A program made the position numbers and the translations under genes. The notes below the pieces were generated by a model, which was not told the DNA's origin, made no database searches, and saw nothing but the letters and a program-made list of their open reading frames with translations. 47,344 nucleotides of DNA from Chloroflexota bacterium (GTDB lineage: Bacteria; Chloroflexota; Anaerolineae; Anaerolineales; UBA11858): positions 1 to 47,344 of the forward strand of contig JAUWCZ010000004.1 in NCBI GenBank assembly GCA_030609055.1, in the 5' to 3' direction. Positions 20,722 to 30,457 of this stretch are shown here, in pieces (the first letter of the stretch is position 1; each line of letters opens with the position of its first letter).

Positions 20722-21942
20722 ATGTCAATCCCAAAATCCGATCAATTTCCTGACAATCCAGAAGATCTTTCACCAGCCCGACGCCGTCGAGCAGAGAGAG
20801 GTCTGGTTCCGGAAGACCTGGTCTCAATAGCAGAAGACATTGAGAGCCTGGCTCAAAGCACCATACCATCTTTTGATTTTTATCTCTTTTCACTACTAGC
20901 AGCAGCAATAATCACAGCAAGCATTCTGGCTGATTCACCTGCCCTGTTAGTTCTGGGGGCGCTGGCTGCACCACCGCTGACCCCGTTTATCGGAATCGCC
21001 CTTGGGACAGCAACTGGATCGTTTAAGTTCTTTGGGCAGCGCTTCATGGGATCAATTATTGCCAGCGGATTTGTATTTTTAGTTGGCATTTTAGGTGGGT
21101 ATGCTTCCTTTGTTCTAAAGACACCAGGAATCCAGTTCTTGATCTATAATGCCCGAGTTTCCTGGACTCACATTGTGTTGCTGATAGCCGGAACAACTTT
21201 AGCTATTATCAGCATCAAACGACAGGGTCAATCCCCAATATTACCCAGTGTCGCACTAGCGTACGAGTTGTATGTCCCTCTGGCAATCGCTGGCTTTGGG
21301 TTTGGAAGCGGACAACCTCACCTGTGGCCAGACGGGTTGGTTGTTTTTGGAATACATCTTGCTGTTGTGGCAATAAGCGGGACGATTATATTTATGCTTC
21401 TGGGAATCAAGCCGTTGTCATTTATCGGTTATACCCTGGGCAGTGTGGTAACCATACTGGCGATCGTTTTGGTGATTGGACTGAGCAGCGCCGGTCTAGT
21501 TGTTGGTGGGAAAATAGCTATGCCGACACTCGTTCCAACAGCAACCCAAACAGTAACTCCTGTACCGCCTACCTCCACACCAACAAAAACTCCCATTCCC
21601 CCTACTCCCAGTCCTTCCCCAACTGTACCAACCGCTACTGCTACACCATTACCGACAGCAACCAGCACAATCACTCCCAAACCGACCCCATTTTACGCTG
21701 AAATCGCAGTCTCAGAGGAATACGCTGGGGCATTCATTCGAAGTGAACCGAGTTTAGAGAGTCAAATCCTTACCTCCCTTGTTAACGGCACAGTCATAGA
21801 AATTCTCAATCCCTCCCCCTCATTTGATGAACAGGGAAGGAACTGGTTGAATATCCGGTTTATGACCGAGGAAGGTACAGAAGAAGATGGCTGGATTATT
21901 GAGAATCTACTGTTGATCTCAACTCCGCGACCTGTTTGGTGA
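20722..21942 (+). CDS. DUF389 membrane protein with Pro/Thr-rich linker and C-terminal SH3b-like domain
   Basis: Hydrophobic core ...SPALLVLGALAAPPLTPFIGIALGTATG..., then PTATQTVTPVPPTSTPTKTPIPPTPSPSPTVPTATATPLPTATSTITPKPT, then GAFIRSEPSLESQILTSLVNGTVIEIL...WLNIRF. Confidence 0.82.
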   Translation: MSIPKSDQFPDNPEDLSPARRRRAERGLVPEDLVSIAEDIESLAQSTIPSFDFYLFSLLAAAIITASILADSPALLVLGALAAPPLTPFIGIALGTATGSFKFFGQRFMGSIIASGFVFLVGILGGYASFVLKTPGIQFLIYNARVSWTHIVLLIAGTTLAIISIKRQGQSPILPSVALAYELYVPLAIAGFGFGSGQPHLWPDGLVVFGIHLAVVAISGTIIFMLLGIKPLSFIGYTLGSVVTILAIVLVIGLSSAGLVVGGKIAMPTLVPTATQTVTPVPPTSTPTKTPIPPTPSPSPTVPTATATPLPTATSTITPKPTPFYAEIAVSEEYAGAFIRSEPSLESQILTSLVNGTVIEILNPSPSFDEQGRNWLNIRFMTEEGTEEDGWIIENLLLISTPRPVW

Positions 21943-21946
21943 TCCG

Positions 21947-22354
21947 CTACTCAAGCAAATCCTGGCTAAGAAAAGCTCCAGGGAGAAGATCCTTTACAGT
22001 GCTCTGTTGGAGTAAATTTTCCCCCTCATCTGCCTGCAGTACTTCAATATCCAATCCGAATTCCGATAGCACCTGTCGACAGGATCCACAAGGTGCACCT
22101 CCATTCCTGGTTACAATGGCAATGGCATCGAACTCCCGTGCCCCCGCACTTACAGCGCTGAAAACCGCAGATCTTTCGGCACAGATGGTGTCTGAATAGG
22201 CAGCGTTTTCAACATTAACTCCAGTGAATGTTTCTCCGTTTTTAGTTAACAAAGCCGCACCTACCTGGTAGTTGGAATATGGAGCATAAGCCCGGGTCCT
22301 GGCCTGGCTTGCTACTCGGATCAACTCTTGTCGTTTCTCATCAGATAGGGTCAT
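21947..22354 (-). CDS. cdd: Cytidine deaminase
   Basis: AYAPYSNYQVGAALLTKNGETFTGVNVENAAYSDTICAERSAVFSAVSAG...GGAPCGSCRQVLSEF. Start set to MTLSDEK; the ORF extends to 22384. Confidence 0.95.
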   Translation of the reverse strand: MTLSDEKRQELIRVASQARTRAYAPYSNYQVGAALLTKNGETFTGVNVENAAYSDTICAERSAVFSAVSAGAREFDAIAIVTRNGGAPCGSCRQVLSEFGLDIEVLQADEGENLLQQSTVKDLLPGAFLSQDLLE

Positions 22355-23618
22355 CAGCTTTGTTCTCCTCATCAGACATTTCACTGGTCGATTTTTTAAT
22401 TCTTACTTTGCTAATCCGGTGCTCATTAACTTGTTCAACAGTGATTAAAAGGTTGTCAAATTGTACCACTTCCCCAATCCGGGGTACGTGTCCAAGGCGG
22501 TAGTAAATCAAACCTCCCAGGGTATCTGCTTCCTGATTTGGGAGAGTACTATCAAGTATTAGGTTCAAATCGTCGATATCTATCCTCCCTAGGAAAATAT
22601 ATTCATCAGGACCAACCACCCGGTAAATATTCTCTTCTGTATCATATTCATCCTGGATTTCCCCAAATATTTCTTCAATAATATCTTCCAGGGTGACGAT
22701 ACCAGCTACACCGCCATACTCGTCGACTACTATAGCGAGGTGTATGCGTTTTTTTTGCATATCAGCCAATAATTCATTGATAATTTTTGTTTCCGGTACA
22801 AAATAAGCACTGCGCATTAATTCCGTGATTCCCCCTTGATATTCCCCATTTCCGGATACTTCTAGGAGATCCTTGGCGTAAAGCAAACCAATGATATTAT
22901 CCACATTATCCTGATAAGTCGGAATTCTCGAAAAGCCGGATTCCACAAATTGATTGACAGCCTCGGCGAATGGGACTGTTGCTTCCATTGCTAAAATGTC
23001 TATCCGGGGGACCATGATTTCCCTAGTTAACGTATCGTCCAGACGGAACACCGAATGGATCATTTTCCTTTCCTCTTGTTCCAAGATGCCATCTTTATGG
23101 CTTTCATCAACTAGGCTTTTAAGTTCTTCTTCACTCACCTGATCCAGCTTCTTTTGGGCTTCCTCTAAATTTCGGATAAATAAAAACAGAAAGGCAACCA
23201 GGGGAGAGACTATCTGGTTAATAATCCAAATTCCTCCGCTCAATCTTAGCGCCCAACCCTCAGGATTCTTGACAACACTCATCGAGGATGCCCACTCCAT
23301 TACTGCCAGAATCAGTGCTCCCCCCAATAGGGAAAGATAAAACCACCACTCCCAGTGCAAAATATTTCCACGGCTGATTAACAGAAGGGTAAATCCTACC
23401 GCAAAAAACCGGGACAACATCTGGACTATCTTCAGCCCGGTATCCACGCGGGTATAGTTATCTACCAGGAAGTGAATCCGATCAACCTGACGTGATCTTT
23501 CCGTGAAATGTTGAAGTTGGCGGCTGAAGTGAATTTTGTTGAGGACGGAACGGGCGGCAGATAAATAAACATCCAGAACCAGCACTAAAATCAATACAAG
23601 TACAATTATTGTGATCAT
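22341..23618 (-). CDS. CNNM/CorC (hemolysin C-like) family CBS-domain membrane protein
   Basis: N-terminal TM region, EEELKSLVDESHKDGILEQEERKMIHSVFRLDDTLTREIMVPR, CBS region, HLAIVVDEYGGVAGIVTLEDIIEEIFGEIQDEYD, CorC_HlyC C-terminus. Confidence 0.93.
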   Translation of the reverse strand: MITIIVLVLILVLVLDVYLSAARSVLNKIHFSRQLQHFTERSRQVDRIHFLVDNYTRVDTGLKIVQMLSRFFAVGFTLLLISRGNILHWEWWFYLSLLGGALILAVMEWASSMSVVKNPEGWALRLSGGIWIINQIVSPLVAFLFLFIRNLEEAQKKLDQVSEEELKSLVDESHKDGILEQEERKMIHSVFRLDDTLTREIMVPRIDILAMEATVPFAEAVNQFVESGFSRIPTYQDNVDNIIGLLYAKDLLEVSGNGEYQGGITELMRSAYFVPETKIINELLADMQKKRIHLAIVVDEYGGVAGIVTLEDIIEEIFGEIQDEYDTEENIYRVVGPDEYIFLGRIDIDDLNLILDSTLPNQEADTLGGLIYYRLGHVPRIGEVVQFDNLLITVEQVNEHRISKVRIKKSTSEMSDEENKADDPI

Positions 23619-23634
23619 AAGACTTCAAAGGGTA

Positions 23635-24981
23635 TCATTTCTTCTTTCTTTTGGAAATCTTCCGGGCTGGTATACCTACTACAACGGTATTTGGGGGAAC
23701 ATCTTTGTTCACCACAGATCCCGCCCCGGTTACGGAATTTTCTCCTAACACTAGTGGGGCAACCAGCATTGAGTCACTTCCGATAAAAACCCCATCCTTA
23801 ATGACTGTCTGATGCTTCTTTTTCCCATCATAATTACAGGTAATGGTACCCGCTCCAATATTCACATTCTTACCGATTTGAGCATCACCCAGGTAAGTAA
23901 AATGGCCTACTTTGGTACCCTCACCTAGGTAGGAATCCTTGATCTCACCAAAATTCCCGATGTGCACACCAGGTCCAAGGTGAGTCCCTTTGCGCAGATG
24001 GCTAAAAGGTCCAACATCCACACCATCTTCAATGATTGATTCTTCGACAACAGAAAACTCGATTTCACAGGAATTTCCAATTCGACTGTTGTAAATTTTG
24101 GTGTTAGGTCCTATTTGACAATTATTCCCCAGGATTGACTCTCCTTGGAGATAGGTATTAGGCAGGATTACAGTATCAGGACCGATTTTTACATTGGCCT
24201 CGATATATACAGTCTCCGGATCAACCAGACTGACTCCAGCGAGCATCCACCCTTCGTTGATACGCTGGCGGAGAACTTTTCCTGCCTCAGCCAGGTGAAC
24301 CCGGGTGTTGATGCCAATCAGCTCCTGTGGATCAAGAGCTGAGACAGTTTCAATCTCTAATCTCTGATCCACAGCCATCCCAACTAGATCTGTAAGATAA
24401 TATTCACCCTTAGGCGAAAGCTTCAAATCTTCCAGATTCTTCCAAAGCCATTCTGCTTGAAAACAATACATTCCAGCGTTTAATTCCGTGATCTTCAGCT
24501 GGTCCGCTGTGGCACTCGTTTCCTCTATAATTTTCTGAATATTTCCTTCTTCGTTTCGGAGTATTCTCCCAAATCCTCTGGGGTCATTATCCTGGACTGT
24601 TAAAAGGGTCATTGGACCTGTATTGGATTTCTGGGTAGAAATTAATTCCTGTAAAGTATCAGTCCGAATCAAGGGCATGTCCCCGTAGGTGACTAGAATT
24701 AAGTCTGCCCCGCTTAAAAGAGGTCCTGCTTGCTTTACAGCGTGTCCTGTGCCTAAGAGTTCATTTTGCTCTACATAACGCAAATTCTCTCCCAGAACAT
24801 CCCGGATTTGTTCAGCACCATATCCGATGACCAATACTGGGTCGTTGTCCACCAGCGAAACGACAGAATCCAATACATATTGAATAATCGGTTTTCCCAG
24901 GATGGAGTGCAAGGTCTTAGGCAGCGTCGAATGCATTCTTGTCCCTTTTCCTGCAGCGAGGATTACAACATCAGTCACCAT
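23635..24981 (-). CDS. glmU: Bifunctional GlmU: UDP-GlcNAc pyrophosphorylase / GlcN-1-P acetyltransferase
   Basis: VVILAAGKGTRMHSTLPKTLHSILGKPI, ELLGTGHAV, left-handed beta-helix repeats, NYDGKKKHQTVIKDGVFIGSDSMLVAPL. Confidence 0.96.
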   Translation of the reverse strand: MVTDVVILAAGKGTRMHSTLPKTLHSILGKPIIQYVLDSVVSLVDNDPVLVIGYGAEQIRDVLGENLRYVEQNELLGTGHAVKQAGPLLSGADLILVTYGDMPLIRTDTLQELISTQKSNTGPMTLLTVQDNDPRGFGRILRNEEGNIQKIIEETSATADQLKITELNAGMYCFQAEWLWKNLEDLKLSPKGEYYLTDLVGMAVDQRLEIETVSALDPQELIGINTRVHLAEAGKVLRQRINEGWMLAGVSLVDPETVYIEANVKIGPDTVILPNTYLQGESILGNNCQIGPNTKIYNSRIGNSCEIEFSVVEESIIEDGVDVGPFSHLRKGTHLGPGVHIGNFGEIKDSYLGEGTKVGHFTYLGDAQIGKNVNIGAGTITCNYDGKKKHQTVIKDGVFIGSDSMLVAPLVLGENSVTGAGSVVNKDVPPNTVVVGIPARKISKRKKK

Positions 24982-25163
24982 ATTTAATCCCTTTTAAAAA
25001 TATTTCCGATTGAATAGGATTGGAAAACAATGACCACTTGAGATATGAATAAGCGAGCAGGGCACAGTTAAACAGCCTCGGCTCGCTTGACGCCATATTC
25101 TTCATTATATTCTTCAGGAGGGTCTTCTTCTATCCCGGATTTCATATCACAAAGGCAGTAAAG

Positions 25164-25235
25164 CTGGGGAGCCTGGACTCGAACCAAGATCAAAGGCTCC
25201 AAAGGCCTCTGTGCTGCCAATTGCACCACTCCCCA
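25164..25235 (-). tRNA. tRNA-Gln (anticodon TTG)
   Basis: Minus strand TGGGGAGTGGTGCAATTGGCAGCACAGAGGCCTTTGGAGCCTTTGATCTTGGTTCGAGTCCAGGCTCCCCAG. Acceptor TGGGGAG/CTCCCCA, anticodon loop CTTTGGA, T-loop GGTTCGAGTCC. CCA not encoded. Confidence 0.95.
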
Positions 25236-25309
25236 ACGTCAGCCAGAGCATTGTAACATAGGATGATTTTACTGACAATGGAAACCAGTTTGACTGCCTT
25301 GATTTGAGG

Positions 25310-26431
25310 TCAGGAAGTTGTTTCTTCCCCCGGGATAAAACCAAGTTTTTGTGCTTGTTCAAAGGATAAGGAATCTGGGTTGTCAATCCGCTGAATTTCT
25401 GTTTCCAGCGTCGCAGCTTTCCAGAACTCGTGAACTTCGCTTTCTTCTGAATTCTTGTCCTCAGATGATTTTTTTGTATTATCTGTTTGCTTCTTCGTGG
25501 CCTTCGTTTTGGATGACCCGTTTGCGCCCTTTTCCTTCTTCTTTGGAACTTCAGCTTTAGCTGGTGTTTTCTGACTGGTCTTCTTTGTTGCAGCTGGTTT
25601 TTTCTTTGCAGGGGCTGGATTCTCCGAGAGACCAAGGATAATCTGGTTGACCTCTTTAATTGCCAAGTCTAATGTTGTCAGGACCCAGGTCAAATCGTTA
25701 TTCTGAGTCACCGGGTTTGTAATCACCATCATGCCATAATGATCATCGATGTGGGACCAGAATAAATCGTACCTCTCCCCAGAAAAATACCACACGCTCT
25801 CCGGTTTTTCCCTACCCAAAAAGGAGGATATTTTATTGGTCGTACTGAAAGTTTGCAGCAGCAACGGCATTACATGGGATTCATAGATTGTGTCTGGAAC
25901 AATCCCGGTTTCTGCTGAAATAAACCCTGTCTCCTCGATTATTATGATCGATATTGCCCCCAGTTCTCCCCGCAAATCTGCAATCCTGGCAGTGACATCA
26001 TTATGCAGGATCTTTTTGGTTAATTTGGTCAGAGTTTCCAGCTCAGTTTCTACAGGATCAAGACCCATAGTTTTCCGGACTGCATTTAAGAATTCCGGCA
26101 TTTTAAGCGGTTTAAAGAAAAACGCTTCTGCCCCAACATTGGCAATTTCCTGATGGACTTCTTCATCTTCTAATCCTGTAATTAGAATCACCTGCATCTT
26201 GGGATAGGTGTGTTTTAGTTTTTGAGATAGTTCAATACCGGACAATCCCGGAAGACCAAAATCCGCGATTAATAGATCAATACCAGTGCCCACAATCTCC
26301 ACAATGGCCTCTTCGCCAGAGGGCACATCTACCAGATCCAGATCCAGTTCTAACGCTTCCAGATTCGCCCTCAACGCGGTGCGAATCTCCTGGTGATCAT
26401 CAACTAACAACACCCGGAATTTTTCTGCCAT
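25310..26431 (-). CDS. Response regulator: REC domain, Roadblock/LC7-like domain, Lys-rich tail
   Basis: FRVLLVDDHQEIRTALRANLE...DLLIADFGLPGLSGIEL...ILITGLED (REC); RIADLRGELGAISIIIIEETGFISAETG...YGMMVITN (Roadblock-like); PAPAKKKPAATKKTSQKTPAKAEVPKKKEKG tail. Confidence 0.78.
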   Translation of the reverse strand: MAEKFRVLLVDDHQEIRTALRANLEALELDLDLVDVPSGEEAIVEIVGTGIDLLIADFGLPGLSGIELSQKLKHTYPKMQVILITGLEDEEVHQEIANVGAEAFFFKPLKMPEFLNAVRKTMGLDPVETELETLTKLTKKILHNDVTARIADLRGELGAISIIIIEETGFISAETGIVPDTIYESHVMPLLLQTFSTTNKISSFLGREKPESVWYFSGERYDLFWSHIDDHYGMMVITNPVTQNNDLTWVLTTLDLAIKEVNQIILGLSENPAPAKKKPAATKKTSQKTPAKAEVPKKKEKGANGSSKTKATKKQTDNTKKSSEDKNSEESEVHEFWKAATLETEIQRIDNPDSLSFEQAQKLGFIPGEETTS

Positions 26432-26662
26432 GCAAAAATTGTATCATGGGGCGTCTGCTGAAATACCCTCCGGAAAGGTTTTTTACCTTGCAGTTTTATT
26501 AGGTAAGGGAAGTCTTCCCTACAGTTATCGGTGAATTGCGATGAACATGGAATGATTTGATTCCATCATCAAGTGTTCTTGGGATTGTTTTTCTGCTTTC
26601 GCTATTCAGCTTGAGTCATCAAAAAATACCTCGCCCCGAAAGAAAAAAACAATCTATTTAAC

Positions 26663-28027
26663 ATGCTTTTATGGTCTATTGGGCAGGAAATGTCGGTTAA
26701 TCTTTTCTTTGATATAATCATGGCTATGTCTTTAAAAAAACCTGCGGAACGCTCACTTCGGGTTAACTCCTATCTCATACCTGCAATAGCTCTGATCCTG
26801 ATCTTTGTACAGCTCTTTTTCCCTTTTAGAGGGTGGGCGATTTTAGCGTCATCCTTTGTTGGTCTCTGTCTGTTTTCCTATTTCTGGTCTCGGAGTCTGA
26901 AAAAGAATCTTTCACTGGAAAGAGAAATGCGTTTTGGCTGGATGCAGGTTGGTGACCACATTCAGGAGCGTTTTTCAATCGAAAACGACAGCAGAATGCC
27001 AGCTCTTTGGGTAAAGATCATCGACTATTCTCAGATGCCGGGGTATACCGCCAGCAAAGTTACCAGCGTTCGAAGCCAATGGTATTCCCACTGGTTTACC
27101 CGGGGTGTCTGCAATCGTCGTGGTATTTATACTTTAGGTCCAACCAGCCTGGAAACCGTTGATCCACTAGGAATGTTCACAGTGCGGATTGATTACCCTG
27201 AAACAGTTACTATGATGGTCGTTCCTCCCATCCTCCCACTGCCCCGGATAGAAATCGCCCCAGGAGGAAGAACTGGTGAGGGAAAATCCACCAGCAGCGG
27301 ACTGGAAAGGACCATTGTAGCTGGCGGCGTCCGGGAATACATGCCAGGAGATAGTTTGCGTTGGCTGCATTGGCCAACAACTGCCCGAAAGAATAAACCT
27401 TTTGTCCGGGTGTTTGATTTCTCGCCTGCCAGCAACTGGTGGATCTTGTTGGACATGGATCCCAACGTGCAGGCCGGAAAAGGGCAGGAGTCAACCGAGG
27501 AATATAGCGTTATTCTGGCAGCTTCCTTGGTAAATGAAGGATTAAAAGAGGATAAGTCAGTTGGATTAATCACCCACGGCGATGATTTGATCTGGCACAC
27601 ACCGGATGTGGGAGATGCCCATCTCTGGAAGATTCTCAGATCACTGGCTGTTGTCCGACCAACAGGTCCATCGCTGCCAGAAATGCTAGATCATCTTCGC
27701 ACCACGCTGGAACAACGCACCAGTCTGGTGGTAATCACTCCGAATATTAATCCCGGCTGGTTGAATGATTTGGGATTACTGCTCAGGAAGGGGATCGTCC
27801 CCACAGTCCTGCTTTTGAATCCAACCGGATTTGGAGGTATCGGAAAACCGGATGCGATCCAGGATCGCTTACTGCGGATGGGTATCAAACATTACAACAT
27901 TAATGATACTCTCCAGGATCTCTCCCAATTCCAACCGGAAGATTTTGCCGTCCAGCCAGGTGATCAAATGAGAAAGTATACCCAGAGCTTGAAGAAACAA
28001 ACAGTGAATTGGAGGACCCTGGGATGA
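26663..28027 (+). CDS. DUF58-domain protein
   Basis: Two N-terminal TMs, GVREYMPGDSLRWLHWPTTARKNKPFVRVFD is the DUF58 signature. The likely start is an internal Met (MAMSLKKP). Confidence 0.92.
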   Translation: MLLWSIGQEMSVNLFFDIIMAMSLKKPAERSLRVNSYLIPAIALILIFVQLFFPFRGWAILASSFVGLCLFSYFWSRSLKKNLSLEREMRFGWMQVGDHIQERFSIENDSRMPALWVKIIDYSQMPGYTASKVTSVRSQWYSHWFTRGVCNRRGIYTLGPTSLETVDPLGMFTVRIDYPETVTMMVVPPILPLPRIEIAPGGRTGEGKSTSSGLERTIVAGGVREYMPGDSLRWLHWPTTARKNKPFVRVFDFSPASNWWILLDMDPNVQAGKGQESTEEYSVILAASLVNEGLKEDKSVGLITHGDDLIWHTPDVGDAHLWKILRSLAVVRPTGPSLPEMLDHLRTTLEQRTSLVVITPNINPGWLNDLGLLLRKGIVPTVLLLNPTGFGGIGKPDAIQDRLLRMGIKHYNINDTLQDLSQFQPEDFAVQPGDQMRKYTQSLKKQTVNWRTLG

Positions 28028-30453
28028 TCACTGCGGTTCGCGAATTTGCTGATCATCATTTCACCGGCAGGACAATAAGAACCTGGATGTTGGTTCTTCT
28101 ATTGTTTGTCATGCTGGCAAACGTCCTGCGAGATTCAATCCGGGGGGTGGAAAACAGTCTGCTGATGTTGATGATTGTTATCGGATTAATTCTGGGTTGG
28201 ATCCTGGCCATTTCCAATGTTCCGGCTTGGAAAACCGGGTTGATCTCATTGCTCAGTGGCGGTACCATTATCACAATCCGAGTAGGCAGGCTGGGAAATT
28301 TAATCTCCGCCCTGTTCATCCAAATCATTGAATTGGGAGCAAAAACCTGGCAGTGGATATTCCAGGAAGGCCAAATTCCCCGATCAAATACAATTCCCCT
28401 AGGAGTAGCTGAGCTTGGAACGCGGATATTGACATTGGGATCCCGTCTGGCAGTCTGGATTCAAAGTCTCCTCCGGGGCAAACCGATCTTTGATCCTGTA
28501 GCCACAGCATTTGTCTGGGGGGTCCTAATCTGGATGATTGCTATCTGGGTCATGTGGCTAACAATCAGGATTCAAAATCCACTACTGGGGATCATTCCCA
28601 TAATGACCCTCACTGCTCTGAGTCTGGTCTACACTGGCAAATCTGTCTACAATTTGATTCCTATGCTGGGTTTCATGATCGGATTGCTGGTCATGGTCCA
28701 GTACGATGCCCAAGAGGCACGCTGGATAGCAGAGAAACTTGAATTTGCTGGCATAATCCGGGAGAGAATGCTGGCATTCGCAGTTCAGTTGGCTTTTATT
28801 CTGATGATTTTCGCAGCCCTCAGCCCTTCTTTTTCCATTCGCAGAATTGTTGATTTTATCAACCGTGTCACATCTGACAATATCCATGAGGATGACCTGG
28901 TGCGATCACTGGGTTTAGAACCTCCTCCTGAACCTGGAAATATCAACGTTCTGGACAGCCGGCAAAGCGGAGGGCTCCCCAACAGGCATCTGATCGGCTC
29001 TGGAGAAGAGCTAAATGATCAAATTGTGATGATCATCAAGGTCCAGGAGCAGAGTGATACCGACACAGGGGATTTAGATTTTTCAGACCGTGTTTATTAC
29101 TGGCGCAGTTTAACCTATGATCAGTATGTGGGTCGAGGTTGGGTCTCCCGGGATAGTGTAGATCAGAAGTACAATCCCGGAGAGAAAACACTCTCCAGCT
29201 GGCCTGATAATTACCGCATAATCCGGCAAGAGGTGGCGTACATAGAAGATTTGGGCGGTCTTATGTTCAGTGCCGGAATTCCCCTCAGCACAGATCAAAA
29301 CTTTGAGATTGCCTGGAGGGTTCAGCCCAGAGATCAGGAGGTATTTGATATTTTTGGCGCATCCCTCAATGAGAATCATTATATAGCAGATTCTCTGCAG
29401 GCCGTGGCAAGCAAGGTGGAGTTGCAGGAAACCGGACAGGATTACCCGGATTGGATCCGCAATCGTTACATTGGCCTACCCGAGTCAGTTCCGGAACGGG
29501 TGCTTGCCCTTGCCCGGGATATCACAGCAACTGAACCAACTCCCTACGATCGGGCTATCGCCATCGAAACATTCCTACGCAGATTTCCATATACCCTGGA
29601 TCTCCCGCAGCCGCCACAGGACCGGGATATCACTGATTATTTCTTATTCCACGCCAAGCGGGGCTATTGCGATTATTATGCCAGCGCCATGGTTGTTCTC
29701 TCCCGCGGTGCGGGGCTGCCTGCCCGATTAGTTACTGGATACATTGGTGGATATTACGATGAAAACCTGGATGCATATTTGGTCACGGCAGATCTTGCTC
29801 ATGCCTGGGCTGAGATATATTTCCCAGGATATGGCTGGATAATCTTTGAACCAACCGGCGGAAGACCTGAGATTGACAGACCGGAGGATCCAATTCCGAA
29901 ATTTGCTCAGGATTACGCCTCATCATTTGATCCCTTGGTTCCAGAAAAACCAGGGTTAGGGGTAAACTGGCTGCTAATCACACTGGCAAGTATTGTGGTC
30001 ACCGGACTACTCGCGTACGGAGCTTTAGTCCTGGATGGTTTAATCCTCACAAATCTTCCGGTCCAAAAACAATTACCCAGGATCTACCGTCGAATATACA
30101 GGTATGCGCGTTGGATGGGTTATTCATCCCTACCGGGTGATACAGCCCATGAATTTATAGATAAATTGATTCATTTCATGAACCAATATGGCAAAGGAAG
30201 TAAAGAAGCCGAGTGGTTGTTGCCCGCAGCCGACCAGCTGCGAGAAATTACCTGGGCATATTACCTGGTTATGTACAGTCCTGATGGCGGCGCAGCGATC
30301 GATCCCAGGGAGACAGCCCTTACTTACCGCTACCTCCGTTCCCGGATGTGGTATCTCTGGTTATTGGTTCGCGCTTATCCCTATCGGCTATCACGGTATT
30401 TTCTATGGGACTCAGCCCCGATGATAATCAGCCCGCGACCAACACAAACATAA
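28009..30453 (+). CDS. Transglutaminase-like (TgpA-type) membrane protein
   Basis: Multiple N-terminal TMs; catalytic core AKRGYCDYYASAMVVLSRGAGLPARLVTGYIGG...DLAHAWAEIYFPGYGWIIFEPTGG. Confidence 0.94.
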   Translation: MEDPGMITAVREFADHHFTGRTIRTWMLVLLLFVMLANVLRDSIRGVENSLLMLMIVIGLILGWILAISNVPAWKTGLISLLSGGTIITIRVGRLGNLISALFIQIIELGAKTWQWIFQEGQIPRSNTIPLGVAELGTRILTLGSRLAVWIQSLLRGKPIFDPVATAFVWGVLIWMIAIWVMWLTIRIQNPLLGIIPIMTLTALSLVYTGKSVYNLIPMLGFMIGLLVMVQYDAQEARWIAEKLEFAGIIRERMLAFAVQLAFILMIFAALSPSFSIRRIVDFINRVTSDNIHEDDLVRSLGLEPPPEPGNINVLDSRQSGGLPNRHLIGSGEELNDQIVMIIKVQEQSDTDTGDLDFSDRVYYWRSLTYDQYVGRGWVSRDSVDQKYNPGEKTLSSWPDNYRIIRQEVAYIEDLGGLMFSAGIPLSTDQNFEIAWRVQPRDQEVFDIFGASLNENHYIADSLQAVASKVELQETGQDYPDWIRNRYIGLPESVPERVLALARDITATEPTPYDRAIAIETFLRRFPYTLDLPQPPQDRDITDYFLFHAKRGYCDYYASAMVVLSRGAGLPARLVTGYIGGYYDENLDAYLVTADLAHAWAEIYFPGYGWIIFEPTGGRPEIDRPEDPIPKFAQDYASSFDPLVPEKPGLGVNWLLITLASIVVTGLLAYGALVLDGLILTNLPVQKQLPRIYRRIYRYARWMGYSSLPGDTAHEFIDKLIHFMNQYGKGSKEAEWLLPAADQLREITWAYYLVMYSPDGGAAIDPRETALTYRYLRSRMWYLWLLVRAYPYRLSRYFLWDSAPMIISPRPTQT

Positions 30454-30457
30454 AAGG

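Noticed and set aside
21520-21690. Possible DNA tandem repeat or CRISPR-like array
   Set aside because: It is the Pro/Thr-rich linker; no uniform repeat/spacer structure.
21324-21701. 125-aa plus-strand ORF inside the DUF389 gene
   Set aside because: Out-of-frame reading of the PT-rich linker; low-complexity codons keep it open. The DUF389 frame has clear domains.
25060-25140. 25-codon minus-strand ORF (MKSGIEEDPPEEYNEEYGVKRAEAV) between tRNA-Gln and glmU
   Set aside because: No convincing Shine-Dalgarno or homology; too short to support.
25147-25635. 162-aa basic minus-strand ORF
   Set aside because: Overlaps tRNA-Gln and is an alternative frame of the Lys-rich coding part of the response regulator; composition explains its openness.
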